The notes: a model not told the origin generated them from the letters alone. Shown: positions 1 to 11,759, counted from the first letter of the stretch. The stretch: 64,000 nt of DNA from Alphaproteobacteria bacterium (GCA_019247845.1 JAFBAL010000023.1:1-64000); one strand, 5' to 3'. Program-made: numbers and translations.

Positions 1-1532
<1,532 letters not shown>

Positions 1533-1655
1533 GTTCTCAAGTCCTTCCTTCAAGCGATGGCGTCCTGGCCCTGCAAGAGGCGCCCTCCGGCCCATCCCAT
1601 TGATTCAATTGGCAAAACCGGCTGAGAGGTTCAATTCCCGCCGGTCCCAAGGGGT

Positions 1656-1684
1656 ATATAGGGACGGTACCTTAAGGCTGCAAG
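1656..1684 (-). promoter_or_regulatory. RpoH (sigma-32) heat-shock promoter of dnaK
   Basis: Read on the minus strand, CTTG (1684-1681) is followed after 18 bases by CCTATAT (1662-1656). This matches the alphaproteobacterial heat-shock consensus CTTG-N17/18-CYTATNT. It points at dnaK and leaves a 5' leader of roughly 115 bases. It lies between the dnaK start and the end of the tspO fragment, so the duplication upstream did not disturb it. Confidence 0.75.
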
Positions 1685-1698
1685 CCGCGAGGGGCGAA

Positions 1699-2019
1699 TC
1701 AGTTCAATCGCGCGATCTCATAGTTCAGGACCGCGGCGAAGCCGACCCAGGCGAGATAGGGCAGCATCAGGGCGCCCGCAAGCGCGTCGCGGCGGAAGAA
1801 CGCGATCGTGGGGGCCAGGATCGCGACCCACAACAGCACGATGTCGATCAGGGCCAGCTCGATCCGGTGCGCGCGGAAGAAGATCAGCGACCAGGCGAAG
1901 TTGAGGACGAGTTGCACGATGTAGAGCGCCAGCGGCGCCGATCTCAAGCCCGCCACGCGCCACGCCCGCCACGCGGCGAAGGCCATCAGGACATAGAGCG
2001 TCGTCCCGGCGCGGGCCAA
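1699..2019 (-). pseudogene. Truncated duplicate of tspO (C-terminal two thirds)
   Basis: The 308 bases 1699-2006 match the 3' part of the intact tspO at 3684-3991 with 8 mismatches and no gap (about 97% identity by eye). Identity then collapses near 2013, so the N-terminal region carrying the WYAGLAKPGFNPPNW motif is gone. A TTG-initiated frame of 106 codons remains (PYLAWVGFAAVLNYE still present), but it lacks the first membrane helix and the family's signature loop. It is best read as the remnant of a tandem duplication interrupted by the gene at 2074-3447. The high identity says the event is fairly recent. Confidence 0.85.
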
Positions 2020-2073
2020 ATAGCGGAGCCGAGATCAAAGCACTCGGGCCAGCCTCGGAGGCGAAAAACAACG

Positions 2074-3447
2074 TCAATCCGAAACCTGGGATGACACCGG
2101 CCTTCCATCGCGCAACGCACGAAGGGCGCGAACTGCTGCATCGCGAACCTCTGCATCGCGGCTGCTACGCGCCGACTGGAGCGCATCGAGCGCCGAAGGT
2201 CCACCCAAGCGAGCAAGTGCCCCAATTAGCGGCAAACCCGCATCGCTTCCGCTCATCAGCACTCGCTTCATCGCGGGGACGGCGGTCGCATCGGACATAT
2301 AGCTCAAAGCGCGTGCCGCGGCATCTCGATTTGCAAAGTCAACTCCATCGATCGATCGTGCGGCGAACATGTTAGCCATGGCGCGGAGTTTCGATCTGTT
2401 GCGCGGCCCGATGCTCACATGTAAATCGGCAACCGGCGGGTCGTCTGCTTTTGGCCCGAATTCCGGATCCAGAGCGACATGTACAGAATAATCTCCAACT
2501 TCGTGAAAGCCATTCCATTCGTTCAAGATCAACCGTTCGGAGTAGGTCGCATGGCTGCCAAGTACGTGCTCGCCCAGTGCCTTCACTCCGCCAGACGATA
2601 GCCGTACCGACTTCGCCGTGCCATCGGGGCCTGTAATCGTCACACTCAAATTGGTCTTGCCGTTACCGCCTAGATCGATGGCGGACGCCTCGTTTCTCAA
2701 GTTCGTAACTTGAAGATCGACGAAAACGGGCTCGCCCAAACCATTGCTGGAAGAAACCGGTTGCGCGGCGATAGTCCAAAGAGTCCGGCTCGGAGGAGTG
2801 GGAAACTTATGTCGCGCAGCTGGTTCGGAGGAAACTTGCGCTTCTGCGTTCACAAGCGTCGGATTTGCGTTCTGCGGAGCTTGCGGCGTGCATGTTACTA
2901 TTTCACTTGGCGCAAACGACGCATGGTATCCCAGCTTTGTGACCGTATATGTCGCGCAGGGTTGGTAATTGGGGCCAGTTTGCTTGACGTCTCGATCGAT
3001 CACAATTGCCGAGGTGCCGAGGAATTTAACTTCGCCCGCACCGCAATTGTACCAATAGTATTGGTTCGCGCTGAACTGAACCTCTTCGACGATGTAGTCG
3101 TCGAAGGTCCCCGTCAAATGATCATCGCCTAAGGCACCGGCTCGTCCGTTGACGGATGCTACAGATGGGTTTGAGACTGCATAATCAAGCCAAGCCGGAT
3201 CGGGGAAGGTGAATGTGCTGCCCGAGCCGGGGTATGTCACGTGCTCGCCAACCTGACATTGGGCTAAATCCGAAAGGTGTCCTGTTGAAGACTCCCAAGT
3301 AACGTTGAAATGAAGAACGCCGCTGCCATAATCCTGGCCCGGACCGATGGTGAAAGCGGTGGGGATTGCCGTTGCCCAAGCCGAGCCAAACACTGCGCAG
3401 ACGATACTTGAAGCAATTGCGATGAATAGCCTTTGGTTATCCCGCAT
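2074..3447 (-). CDS. Secreted protein with C-terminal HEAT-like repeats, inserted in a duplicated locus
   Basis: Protein of 457 residues, no family recognised over the whole length. The start at 3447 is chosen because CGGAGG lies just upstream and the product then begins with a good Sec signal peptide (MRDNQRLFIAIASSIVCAVF...AWA). The middle is beta-rich and contains several cysteines. The last ~110 residues look like HEAT/PBS-lyase repeats (RDAAARALSYMSDATAVPAM, then DALQSARSSRDAEVRDAAVR). It probably acts in the periplasm or outside the cell. Base composition differs: three 60-base lines hand-counted inside the gene gave 45, 53 and 52% GC, against 63% for one flanking line. It is flanked by broken copies of tspO and the M20 peptidase, so it looks acquired. 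Function unknown. Confidence 0.75.
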   Translation of the reverse strand: MRDNQRLFIAIASSIVCAVFGSAWATAIPTAFTIGPGQDYGSGVLHFNVTWESSTGHLSDLAQCQVGEHVTYPGSGSTFTFPDPAWLDYAVSNPSVASVNGRAGALGDDHLTGTFDDYIVEEVQFSANQYYWYNCGAGEVKFLGTSAIVIDRDVKQTGPNYQPCATYTVTKLGYHASFAPSEIVTCTPQAPQNANPTLVNAEAQVSSEPAARHKFPTPPSRTLWTIAAQPVSSSNGLGEPVFVDLQVTNLRNEASAIDLGGNGKTNLSVTITGPDGTAKSVRLSSGGVKALGEHVLGSHATYSERLILNEWNGFHEVGDYSVHVALDPEFGPKADDPPVADLHVSIGPRNRSKLRAMANMFAARSIDGVDFANRDAAARALSYMSDATAVPAMKRVLMSGSDAGLPLIGALARLGGPSALDALQSARSSRDAEVRDAAVRALRALRDGRPVSSQVSD

Positions 3448-3545
3448 GGCGAAGCCTCCGAAGTATCGGTCAAGTTCACATGCAACCATGGCAAACTGTC
3501 GCGAGTAACACAATTATATTCTTCCTTAGGTTGCTTCCTATGCGA

Positions 3546-3640
3546 ACCGTGCGCGTTGGAATGCGGGCCCAGCACGCATGTCACCGCGAACTGGATCTTG
3601 GGGTAGCGCTTGCCCAGCATCGCCATGAACGGGGTCGAGC
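3546..3640 (-). pseudogene. Fragment of duplicated M20 peptidase gene
   Basis: These 95 bases match 4242-4336, inside the intact peptidase gene, with 8 mismatches and no gap. They encode about 32 codons recognisable as FMAMLGKRYPKIQF..VLGPHSNAHG, the C-terminal part of the peptidase including the PHSNAHG histidine region. Nothing else of the gene remains on this side. Together with the tspO fragment at 1699-2019 it marks the second copy of a tspO-peptidase duplication. Confidence 0.85.
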
Positions 3641-3683
3641 AGCCGAGACACCTGATAAAATGGTGATCGGCAAAGCCTATGGC

Positions 3684-4145
3684 TCAGTTCAATCGGGCGA
3701 TCTCATAGTTCAGGACCGCGGCGAAGCCGACCCAGGCGAGATAGGGCAGCATCAGGGCGCCCGCAAGCGCGTCGCGGCGGAAGAACGCGATCGTGGTGGC
3801 CAGGATCGCGACCCACAACAGCACGATGTCGATCAGGGCCAGCTCGATCCGGTGCGCGCGGAAGAAGATCAGCGACCAGGCGAAGTTGAGGACGAGTTGC
3901 ACGAGGTAGAGCACCAGCGGCGCCGACCTTAGGCCCGCCACGCGCCACACCCGCCACGCGGCGAAGGCCATCAGGACATAGAGCGTCGTCCAGACCGGCG
4001 CGAAGATCCAGTTCGGCGGATTGAAGCCGGGCTTGGCCAGCCCCGCATACCAGCCCGCGATCTCGGGCTCGGTGAACAGGCTCGCGCTCAAGCCCACGAT
4101 CAGCGTGGCGATCACGAAGGCATAGAGCGCGCGCCGTTCGGTCAC
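3684..4145 (-). CDS. tspO: TspO/MBR family tryptophan-rich protein
   Basis: Five-helix membrane protein of 153 residues, the family that binds porphyrins and related ligands and modulates tetrapyrrole or stress responses in bacteria. Visible signatures are WYAGLAKPGFNPPNWIFAPVW (first loop), LNFAWSLIFF, and PYLAWVGFAAVLN near the C-terminus. Length is normal for the family. The GTG start at 4145 lies 6 bases after the stop of the upstream M20 peptidase, suggesting a two-gene transcript. The 3' two thirds are duplicated at 1699-2006. The family assignment is firm; the ligand in this organism is not known. Confidence 0.93.
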   Translation of the reverse strand: MTERRALYAFVIATLIVGLSASLFTEPEIAGWYAGLAKPGFNPPNWIFAPVWTTLYVLMAFAAWRVWRVAGLRSAPLVLYLVQLVLNFAWSLIFFRAHRIELALIDIVLLWVAILATTIAFFRRDALAGALMLPYLAWVGFAAVLNYEIARLN

Positions 4146-4151
4146 CGCCGC

Positions 4152-5555
4152 TCACCCCGCCTGCGCCGCATGATCCGCCAGCACGTCGGCGATGCAGGCG
4201 CTGACCTTCTTCGCCGTGGGGATGTCGAGAAATTCGTTCGGACCATGCGCGTTGGAATGCGGGCCCAAGACGCCCGTCACCACGAACTGGGTCTTGGGGT
4301 AGCGCTTGCCCAGCATCGCCATGAACGGGATCGAGCCGCCTTCGCCCATGAAGGCGACAGGCTTGCCGAAATGGGCGCTCGAGGCGCGCTTCAAGGAATC
4401 CGCGAGCCACGGCGCGAGCGCGGGCGCGTTCCACCCGCTCTGACCGTCCTCGGCGTGGAACTCGACGATGGCGCCGTAAGGCGGGTCCTTCTCCAGCACC
4501 TCCTTCGCCTTCTTCGTCGCCGCGACGGCGTCGCAGGTCGGCGGCGTTCGCATCGACAGCTTGATCGTCGAATAGGGGATCAGCACGTTGCCGGCGTTCT
4601 CGGGAAGCGGATAGCCCTCCATGCCGGTGACGGCGAGCTGCGGCCGCCAGGTGCGGTTCAGGATCATCTCGGTCACGTCGCCGACCATCGGCTTGGTCGC
4701 GCCCGCGAACGGCAGCTTGGTATAGACCTCGTCGCCCAGGATCGCCGCCGCCTGGCGCGCCTGCTCGGCGCGCTCGGGCGGGATTTGCACGAAGAACTCG
4801 TCCAAGGTGATCTGGCCGGTGTCGGCGTCCTCGATGCGCGAGATCAGCGAGCGCGCGATGCGGAACGACGACGGCACGATGCCGCTGGCGTCGCCGGAAT
4901 GCACGCCCTCGGTCAGCACGCGCACGGTGAGATTGCCCATCGCGATGCCGCGCAGCGAGGTCGTCAGCCACAGCTGGTCATAGTTGCCGCAGCCGGAGTC
5001 GAGACAGACGACCAGCGACGGTGTGCCGATGCGCTCGCTCAAGTGATCGATATAATAGGGCAGGTCGTAGCTGCCCGATTCCTCGCACGCCTCGATCACG
5101 ATCACCGCGCGGGCATGCGCGCGGCCCTGTCCCTTGAGCGCCAGCAAGGCCCCGATCGCCGCGAACATCGCATAGCCGTCGTCGGCGCCGCCGCGGCCAT
5201 AGAGGCGGTCGTCCTTGATCACCGGCTGCCACGGACCCATGCCCTCGGCCCAGCCGACCATCTCGGGCTGCTTGTCCATATGGCCGTAGAGCAGGACGGT
5301 ATCCTTTCCATTGCCTGGCACCTCGATGAAGATCAGCGGCGTGCGGCCTTCCAGGCGCACCACCTCCAGCGACGCGCCGGGGAGCTTGGCGATCTTCTCG
5401 CGCGCCCAGCCCTCGAACATCGCCACGACCTTGTCCATATGGCCGTGCTCGACCCATTGGGGATCGAAGGCGGGCGACTTGTTGGGGATGCGGATGTAGT
5501 CGGTCAGCGTCGGGATGATGTCTTTGTCCCAAAGCTGCTCTAGAAAGGCGTCCAT
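4152..5555 (-). CDS. M20 family metallopeptidase (dipeptidase-like)
   Basis: Zinc-dependent exopeptidase or deacylase of 467 residues, probably cytosolic as no signal peptide is seen. Metal-site motifs are in order: GHMDKQPE (H92, D94), GRGGADDG (D125), EACEESGS (E158/E159, the catalytic base and a ligand) and a late histidine in LGPHSNAHG. Architecture and length fit the CNDP-like/PepV group of dipeptidases; the substrate cannot be told. The start at 5555 (MDAFLEQLWDKDIIP) is chosen over longer frames because it matches the family N-terminus. It is divergent from the next gene with only 22 bases between the starts, so its promoter must overlap that gene. A 95-base piece is duplicated at 3546-3640. 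Confidence 0.9.
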   Translation of the reverse strand: MDAFLEQLWDKDIIPTLTDYIRIPNKSPAFDPQWVEHGHMDKVVAMFEGWAREKIAKLPGASLEVVRLEGRTPLIFIEVPGNGKDTVLLYGHMDKQPEMVGWAEGMGPWQPVIKDDRLYGRGGADDGYAMFAAIGALLALKGQGRAHARAVIVIEACEESGSYDLPYYIDHLSERIGTPSLVVCLDSGCGNYDQLWLTTSLRGIAMGNLTVRVLTEGVHSGDASGIVPSSFRIARSLISRIEDADTGQITLDEFFVQIPPERAEQARQAAAILGDEVYTKLPFAGATKPMVGDVTEMILNRTWRPQLAVTGMEGYPLPENAGNVLIPYSTIKLSMRTPPTCDAVAATKKAKEVLEKDPPYGAIVEFHAEDGQSGWNAPALAPWLADSLKRASSAHFGKPVAFMGEGGSIPFMAMLGKRYPKTQFVVTGVLGPHSNAHGPNEFLDIPTAKKVSACIADVLADHAAQAG

Positions 5556-5577
5556 AGAGGTCTCCGAAAGGGGCGAG

Positions 5578-6048
5578 ATGTATATCGCAAGCGTCCTGCT
5601 GCTCACGCTCATTCTGCCGCTCGGCTCGGTCGCTGTCGACCGCGAGGTTCTGGGCAATGCGCTGCCGGTCATGCTCCTGGTGGGCAAGTGGTTCGCGTTC
5701 TGGGCGGGCGGGGTCAGGCTCTTCGTCGCGGGGCTGCGCCAGAGCGTCGAGCCGCGCTTCACGGCCGAGGCCATCTTCGGCATCGCGGGCGAGGCGCCGC
5801 TGCCCATCGTGCGCGAGCTCGGCATGGCCGTTGTCGCGATGGGCACGATCGGCATCCTCGCCGTGCTGCTGCCCGACTTCGTGCTGCCCGCGGCGATCGC
5901 GAGCGGGCTCTATTCCCTGCTCGCCGGCATCGGCCATGTCCGCCACGGCGGGCGCAACGCGCTGCGCACGGCGGCGATGGCCGGCGACCTCATCGTGGCC
6001 GCGGCGCTGCTCTCCTATGTCGGCTGGGCAGCGGCGTCGTATCTGTGA
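5578..6048 (+). CDS. Small integral membrane protein (DUF6790-like)
   Basis: 156-residue hydrophobic protein with about four predicted membrane helices (start MYIASVLLLTLILPLGSVAV; then PVMLLVGKWFAFWAGGVRLF; MAVVAMGTIGILAVLLP; and a final helix ending YVGWAAASYL). It resembles the small uncharacterised alphaproteobacterial DUF6790 proteins, but I place it there only from general appearance. The ATG at 5578 lies directly after a GGGGCGAG stretch. The next gene starts inside its stop codon (GTGA overlap), so the two are translated together. No function can be assigned. Confidence 0.7.
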   Translation: MYIASVLLLTLILPLGSVAVDREVLGNALPVMLLVGKWFAFWAGGVRLFVAGLRQSVEPRFTAEAIFGIAGEAPLPIVRELGMAVVAMGTIGILAVLLPDFVLPAAIASGLYSLLAGIGHVRHGGRNALRTAAMAGDLIVAAALLSYVGWAAASYL

Positions 6049-6761
6049 CGAAGCGTCTCTGCTTCATCGGCGACTCCCATCTCGCCTGCATCCGCAAGGC
6101 GTGGGACGAGACGTCGGCCGACGCCACCTTCTTCGCCCTGCCGGGGCGAGGCATGGCGCGGATCGAGGTGCGCGACGGAACCCTCTCGTCCGGCAACCCG
6201 GATGTCGTGCGCACGTTGAAGCTGGTGTCCGGCGGTCTCGAGCGGATCGATGCGGCCTACGACGCCTATGTGCTGCATGCGATGCATCTGGGCACGGCCG
6301 TGGCGCTCACCCTGCTGCGCGACATGCGCGAGGTCGGCGCGCCCGCGGCGCTCGTCGGCAGGGCGGACTTCCGCGCCGCCTTGCGCGACGGAATCGAAAG
6401 CTCGATCGCGGTGACGACCTTGCGCAAGCTGCGCGCGATCGCCCGGGCTCCGGCGGTCGTGTCGCCCACGCCGCTCGCCGACACGCAATTCGCGGCACTT
6501 CGCGCAAGCCTCGTCGAGCGCGGTGCGGCTGCGGCCCTCGCGCGTCTGTTCGCCGAGGAATGCGAGGCGGTCTGCGCGAGCCTGGATGCCCGCTTCGTCC
6601 CGCAGCCGCCCGAGACGCTGGACGCGGACGGCCTCGCGACCAGAGCCGAATACGCCCGAGACGCCGTCCGCTTCGCCGACGGTAAACCTTCGCAGGATTC
6701 GTCGCATATGAACGCGCGGTACGGTGCCCGCGTCGTGGCGGCCGTGACGGCGGCGCTATAG
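6045..6761 (+). CDS. SGNH/GDSL hydrolase-like protein
   Basis: 238-residue protein. It begins KRLCFIGDSHLACIRKAW, where GDSH matches block I of the SGNH hydrolase fold with the serine nucleophile, and ends with QDSSHMNARYG, a plausible block V holding the catalytic Asp and His. The central blocks (Gly and Asn of the oxyanion hole) are not obvious, so activity is uncertain. Such proteins often act as esterases or O-acetyl hydrolases on glycans. The GTG start overlaps the stop of the upstream membrane protein by 4 bases. Its stop overlaps the convergent maeB by 6 bases. Confidence 0.65.
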   Translation: MTKRLCFIGDSHLACIRKAWDETSADATFFALPGRGMARIEVRDGTLSSGNPDVVRTLKLVSGGLERIDAAYDAYVLHAMHLGTAVALTLLRDMREVGAPAALVGRADFRAALRDGIESSIAVTTLRKLRAIARAPAVVSPTPLADTQFAALRASLVERGAAAALARLFAEECEAVCASLDARFVPQPPETLDADGLATRAEYARDAVRFADGKPSQDSSHMNARYGARVVAAVTAAL

Positions 6762-9002
6762 CGCGGCGACGACCGCGGCATTGTAGATCTCGCTCATCTT
6801 GGCGCCGAGCGGCGCGATCTGCACCGATTTCTCCAGCCCCACGAGCAGCGGCCCCATCATGGTCGTGGCGCCGATCTGCGACAGGAGCTTGGTCGAGATC
6901 GAGGCGGAATGGATCGCCGGCATGATCAGCACGTTGGCGGTGTCGGTCAGCCGGCAGAAGGGATAGAGCGCCATCTTGGCGCGGTCGAGGGCGACGTCGG
7001 CCGCGATCTCGCCGTCATATTCGAAATCGACGCCGCGGTCGTCGAGGATGTGCACCGCCTCGACGATGCGCTCCGAGCGTTCGCTGCGCGGGAAGCCGAA
7101 GGTCGACGAGGCGAGAAGCGCCACGCGCGGCGTCATCGCGAAGTGCCGGGCGACGCGCGCCGCCTGCATGGCGATGTCCGCTAGCTCTTCCGAGCTCGGC
7201 ATCTCGTGCACGCTGGTGTCGGCGACGAGCACCAGCCCGCCGCGGGTGAACACCATCATCACGCCGATCGGCCGCTGGCCTTCGGGACTGTCGAGCACCA
7301 GGCGCACGTCGTTGAGCGCGACCTGGTAGGAGCGCGTGACGCCGGTGACCATCGCGTCGGCGTCGCCCGCCGCCAGCATCGAGGCGGCATAGACGTTGCG
7401 GTCGTTGGCGACCAGGCGGACGCAGTCGCGATAGAGCATCCCCTGGCGCTGCGTGCGGGCATAGAGCGCGTCGATATAGGGCGAGGCCTGGCGCGCCGAG
7501 GCCGGCACGCGCACCTCGAGCAAGCCTTCGTCCAGGCCGGCGCTTCTGATGCCCTGCCGGATGACGTCCTCGCGACCCACGAGATAGGCCTTGCCCAGGC
7601 CCGAGGCCTGGAACGCGGCCGCGGCGCGGATGACCGATTCCTCCTCGCCCTCCGCGAAGACCACGCGCTTGGGATTGGCGCGCACCTGCGCGGTGATGGT
7701 TTGGAGCACGGAAGCCGACGGGTCGAGCCGCGCCGACAGCGCGTGGCGGTAGGCGTCCAGATCGAGCATGCGCCGGGCCACGCCGGTCTTCATCGCCGCT
7801 TGCGCGACCGCGGCCGAGACGCGGCTGATCAGGCGCGGATCGAACGGCACGGGAATGATGTAGTCGGGGCCATAGGCGGGCCGGCTGCCCAGATAGGCCG
7901 AGGCGACCTCGTCGGGCACGTCCTCGCGGGCCAGCGCCGCCAGCGCCTCGGCCGCCGCGATCTTCATCGCCTCGTTGATCGTCCGTGCACGGACGTCCAG
8001 CGCGCCGCGGAAGATGTAAGGGAAGCCCAGCACGTTGTTGACCTGGTTGGGATAGTCGCTGCGTCCCGTGGCGACGATGGCGTCCGGACGCACGGCCTTG
8101 ACCTCTTCCGGCGTGATCTCGGGATCGGGGTTGGCCATGGCGAAGATGATCGGCGCCTTGGCCATGGTCTTGACCATCTGCTGGGTCACCGCGCCTTTGA
8201 CCGACAGGCCCAGGAACACGTCGCAATCCACCAGCGCATCGGCCAGGGTGCGGGCATCGGTCTCGACGGCATGGGCGGATTTCCACTGGTTCATGCCGTT
8301 GGTGCGGCCGCGATAGATCACGCCCTTGGTGTCGCACAGGACCGCGTTGCCCGACGGCAGGCCCATCGACTTGAGCAGCTCCAGGCAGGCGATGCCGGCC
8401 GCGCCCGCGCCGTTCACCACGACCTTGATGTCGCTCATCCTGCGGCCGGTGAGGTGGCAGGCATTGATCACGCCGGCGGCCGAGATGATCGCGGTGCCGT
8501 GCTGGTCGTCGTGGAAGACGGGGATGTCCATCAGCTCGCGCAAGCGCTCTTCGATCACGAAGCAGTCCGGCGCCTTGATGTCTTCCAGGTTGATGCCGCC
8601 GAACGAGGGCGAGAGATAGCGCACCGCGCCGACGAAGGCGTCGACGTCCGAGGTGTCGACCTCGAGATCGATCGAATCGACGTCGGCGAAGCGCTTGAAC
8701 AGGACGGCCTTGCCCTCCATCACGGGCTTGGAGGCGAGCGCGCCGAGATCGCCGAGCCCCAGAATCGCCGTGCCGTTGGAGACGACCGCGACCAGGTTGC
8801 CCTTGGCGGTGTACTCATAGGCGGCATCCGGCTTTTCGGCGATGGCCAGCACCGGCACGGCCACGCCCGGCGAATAGACGAGGGAAAGGTCGCGCTGCGT
8901 CGCCATGGGCTTGGTGGGCGCGATTTCGAGCTTGCCGGGCTTGGCTCCGGCATGGAACGCCAGGGCCTCTTCGTCGGTGAAAGTCGGGCGCTTGATCGGC
9001 AT
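6756..9002 (-). CDS. maeB: NADP-dependent malic enzyme with C-terminal phosphotransacetylase-like domain
   Basis: Oxidative decarboxylation of malate to pyruvate with NADP, cytosolic. Of 748 residues, roughly the first 430 are malic enzyme: N-terminal YSPGVAVP, the metal and catalytic stretch with HDDQHGTAI, and Rossmann loop [14 protein letters not shown]. The remainder is a phosphotransacetylase-like domain ([18 protein letters not shown], then [18 protein letters not shown]), which in this class regulates rather than catalyses. Length is typical for proteobacterial MaeB. Divergent from mutS with 75 bases between. The 3' end overlaps the convergent SGNH gene by 6 bases. Confidence 0.96.
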   Translation of the reverse strand: MPIKRPTFTDEEALAFHAGAKPGKLEIAPTKPMATQRDLSLVYSPGVAVPVLAIAEKPDAAYEYTAKGNLVAVVSNGTAILGLGDLGALASKPVMEGKAVLFKRFADVDSIDLEVDTSDVDAFVGAVRYLSPSFGGINLEDIKAPDCFVIEERLRELMDIPVFHDDQHGTAIISAAGVINACHLTGRRMSDIKVVVNGAGAAGIACLELLKSMGLPSGNAVLCDTKGVIYRGRTNGMNQWKSAHAVETDARTLADALVDCDVFLGLSVKGAVTQQMVKTMAKAPIIFAMANPDPEITPEEVKAVRPDAIVATGRSDYPNQVNNVLGFPYIFRGALDVRARTINEAMKIAAAEALAALAREDVPDEVASAYLGSRPAYGPDYIIPVPFDPRLISRVSAAVAQAAMKTGVARRMLDLDAYRHALSARLDPSASVLQTITAQVRANPKRVVFAEGEEESVIRAAAAFQASGLGKAYLVGREDVIRQGIRSAGLDEGLLEVRVPASARQASPYIDALYARTQRQGMLYRDCVRLVANDRNVYAASMLAAGDADAMVTGVTRSYQVALNDVRLVLDSPEGQRPIGVMMVFTRGGLVLVADTSVHEMPSSEELADIAMQAARVARHFAMTPRVALLASSTFGFPRSERSERIVEAVHILDDRGVDFEYDGEIAADVALDRAKMALYPFCRLTDTANVLIMPAIHSASISTKLLSQIGATTMMGPLLVGLEKSVQIAPLGAKMSEIYNAAVVAAL

Positions 9003-9077
9003 CGGGACCTCGTTGATCCACAGAATATCGGTCTTTGCGACGGTAGAGACAACGCGCTTCTGCTAGGGTCGGCGCCC

Positions 9078-11759
9078 ATGAACGAGCACGTGCCGACACC
9101 CGGTCCCTTGGCGGACGCCGACGCCACGCCCCTGATGGCGCAATATCTGGCGATCAAAGCGGGTCATCCGGAATATCTTCTTTTCTATCGCATGGGCGAT
9201 TTCTACGAGCTGTTCTTCGACGACGCGGCGAAGGCGGCCGAGGCGCTCGACATCGCGCTGACCAAGCGCGGCAAGCATGCGGGCGAGGACATCCCGATGT
9301 GCGGGGTGCCGGTGCATGCCGCCGACGCCTATCTCGAGAAGCTGATCCGCAAGGGCTTTCGCGTCGCGGTCTGCGAGCAGGTGGAAGATCCGGCTTTGGC
9401 CAAGAAGCGCGGCGCGAAATCGGTCGTCAAGCGCGAGGTCGTGCGCCTGGTGACGCCGGGCACGTTGACCGAGGATTCGCTGCTCGAGCCCAGGGCGTCG
9501 AACACGCTCGCGGCGATCGGGCGCGCCGGCGGCGATCTCGCCGTCGCCTGCGTGGAGATGAGCGGCGGCACCTTCGCGGTGTCGAGCATCGAGGCGTCGG
9601 ACCTGGGTGCCGAGCTCGCGCGCATCGACGCGAAGGAAGTGCTGGTGCCCGACGCGCTGCTGGCCGACGCGGCGGTCTCGGGCGCGCTGAAGACGCTGGG
9701 CCCCGCGCTGACGCCGCTGCCCTCGGTCAAGTTCGATTCCAACGCCGGCGAGCGCGCGCTCAAGGCCCGCTTCGGCGTGGCATCGCTCGACGGCTTCGGC
9801 CAGTTCACGCGCCCCGAACTGTCGGCGGCCGGCGCGCTGATCGCCTATCTCGAGCTGACGCAGAAGGGCAGGTTTCCGGCGCTCGCCCCGCCGAAGCGCG
9901 CGACCGCGAAAGCGCATATGAGCATCGACGCGGCGACGCGGCGAAACCTCGAGCTCACCGAGACCTTGAGCGGCGAGCGGCGCGGCTCGCTGCTGGCCTG
10001 CATCGACTGGACGGTGACGGCGCCCGGCGCGCGCCTGCTGGCGAACCGGCTGGCGGCGCCGTTGACGGAGGTGGCGGCCATCGCGCTGCGCCACGACGCG
10101 GTCGCGTTCTTCGCAAGCGATTCCGAGCGCCGCCGCACGGTGCGCGAGGACCTGCGCCATGCCCCCGACATCGCGCGGGCCTTGGCCCGGCTCTCGGTCG
10201 GCCGCGGCGGCCCGCGCGATCTGGCGGCGCTGCGCGACGGCATTCGTTCGGGGCGGCTGATCCGCGAGAAGCTCAAGCTCGGCGACGATCTGGATCCGCC
10301 GCCGGGCGAAGCGCGCGGCGCGCATGCGGCGCTGACCGAAGCCATCGCGGCGCTGTCGCGGCTTTCGACCAGGCTCGACGCGCTCTTGGTGCCCGAGCCC
10401 GGTTTCTTCGCGCGCGACGGCGGCTTCATCGTCGCAGGCGCGCATCCGGCGCTCGACGAGGCGCGCCAGCTGCGCGACGAAAGCCGCCGCGTCGTCGCCA
10501 GCCTCGAGGCGCGCTATCGCAGCGACAGCGGCACGCCGCTCAAGATCAAGCACAACGGCGTGCTCGGCTACTTCATCGAGGTGACGCCGCAGCATGCCGA
10601 CAAGCTGATGGCCGGCGGCGCGCGCGGCGTCTTCCGTCACCGCCAGACCATGGCGGGCGCGGTGCGCTTCTCGACCGACGAGCTTGCCACCCTCGACAGC
10701 CGCATCGCAGAGGCCGGCTCGCGCGCCATCGCGCTGGAGCTGATGCTGTTCGACGAGATGGCCGCTGCCGCAGTCGAGAGCGCGGCGCAATTGGCCGGGG
10801 TCGCCGACGCGCTTTCGGTGCTCGACGTGGCGAGCGCGCTGGGCGAGCTCAGCGTCGCGCGGCGGCTCAACCGTCCGCGCATCGACGAGAGCCTCGCTTT
10901 CGAGATCGTGCGCGGCCGCCATCCGGTGGTCGAGCAGGCGCTGCAGCAGGCGCAATCGGCGAGCTTCGTGCCCAACGATTGCGATCTGTCCAGGGACAGG
11001 CTCTGGCTCGTCACCGGTCCGAACATGGCGGGCAAGTCCACGTTCCTGCGCCAGAACGCGCTGATCGCGATCCTCGCCCAGGCGGGCAGCTTCGTGCCGG
11101 CGGACGCGGCGCATATCGGCATCGTCGACCGGCTGTTCAGCCGTGTCGGCGCGGGCGACGACCTTGCGGCGGGACGCTCCACCTTCATGGTCGAGATGGT
11201 CGAGACCGCGGCGATCCTGAACCAGGCGACGGCCAACAGCCTCGTCATCCTGGACGAGATCGGCCGCGGCACCGCCACCTTCGACGGTCTCGCCATCGCC
11301 TGGGCCGCCGTCGAGCACCTGCACGAACGCAACCGAAGCCGCGCGCTGTTCGCCACCCATTATCACGAGATGACCGCGCTTTCGGAGCGGCTCGCGTCGC
11401 TCGCCTGCGTGACCATGCGCGTGCGCGAATGGAACGACACCGTCGTCTTCCTGCACGAGGTGGCGGCCGGCACCGCCGACCGCTCCTACGGCATCCATGT
11501 CGCCAAGCTCGCGGGCCTGCCTGCGGCCGTCGTCGCCCGCGCGCAGGAGGTGCTGGCCGCGCTGGAAGAGGGCCGCGAAGGGCACAAGCCGCTCGCACGC
11601 ATCGACGACCTGCCGCTCTTCGCGGCCCAAGCCCCGGCCGCGCCGGTTCCCAAGACCAGCGCGGTGGAAGAAGCGCTGCGCGAGGTCTCGCCGGACACGC
11701 TCACGCCCAGGCAGGCGCTGGATCTGCTTTATGTGTTGAGGGCCAAGCTGCCCGGATGA
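9078..11759 (+). CDS. mutS: DNA mismatch repair protein MutS
   Basis: Mismatch-recognition ATPase of 893 residues, slightly longer than E. coli MutS. The N-terminal mismatch-binding motif is seen in [15 protein letters not shown] (Phe-X-Glu within DFYEL). ATPase motifs follow near residues 645-740: [15 protein letters not shown] (Walker A), STFMVEM (signature), [14 protein letters not shown] (Walker B) and ATHYHEM. The start at 9078 ([10 protein letters not shown]) is the first ATG before the conserved region. The stop overlaps the ATG of the following kinase gene (ATGA), giving translational coupling. Confidence 0.97.
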   Translation: MNEHVPTPGPLADADATPLMAQYLAIKAGHPEYLLFYRMGDFYELFFDDAAKAAEALDIALTKRGKHAGEDIPMCGVPVHAADAYLEKLIRKGFRVAVCEQVEDPALAKKRGAKSVVKREVVRLVTPGTLTEDSLLEPRASNTLAAIGRAGGDLAVACVEMSGGTFAVSSIEASDLGAELARIDAKEVLVPDALLADAAVSGALKTLGPALTPLPSVKFDSNAGERALKARFGVASLDGFGQFTRPELSAAGALIAYLELTQKGRFPALAPPKRATAKAHMSIDAATRRNLELTETLSGERRGSLLACIDWTVTAPGARLLANRLAAPLTEVAAIALRHDAVAFFASDSERRRTVREDLRHAPDIARALARLSVGRGGPRDLAALRDGIRSGRLIREKLKLGDDLDPPPGEARGAHAALTEAIAALSRLSTRLDALLVPEPGFFARDGGFIVAGAHPALDEARQLRDESRRVVASLEARYRSDSGTPLKIKHNGVLGYFIEVTPQHADKLMAGGARGVFRHRQTMAGAVRFSTDELATLDSRIAEAGSRAIALELMLFDEMAAAAVESAAQLAGVADALSVLDVASALGELSVARRLNRPRIDESLAFEIVRGRHPVVEQALQQAQSASFVPNDCDLSRDRLWLVTGPNMAGKSTFLRQNALIAILAQAGSFVPADAAHIGIVDRLFSRVGAGDDLAAGRSTFMVEMVETAAILNQATANSLVILDEIGRGTATFDGLAIAWAAVEHLHERNRSRALFATHYHEMTALSERLASLACVTMRVREWNDTVVFLHEVAAGTADRSYGIHVAKLAGLPAAVVARAQEVLAALEEGREGHKPLARIDDLPLFAAQAPAAPVPKTSAVEEALREVSPDTLTPRQALDLLYVLRAKLPG

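Noticed and set aside
2007-3545. Insertion sequence carrying the HEAT-like gene
   Set aside because: No transposase and no terminal inverted repeats or target duplication found at the edges. Homologous recombination or simple replacement explains it better.
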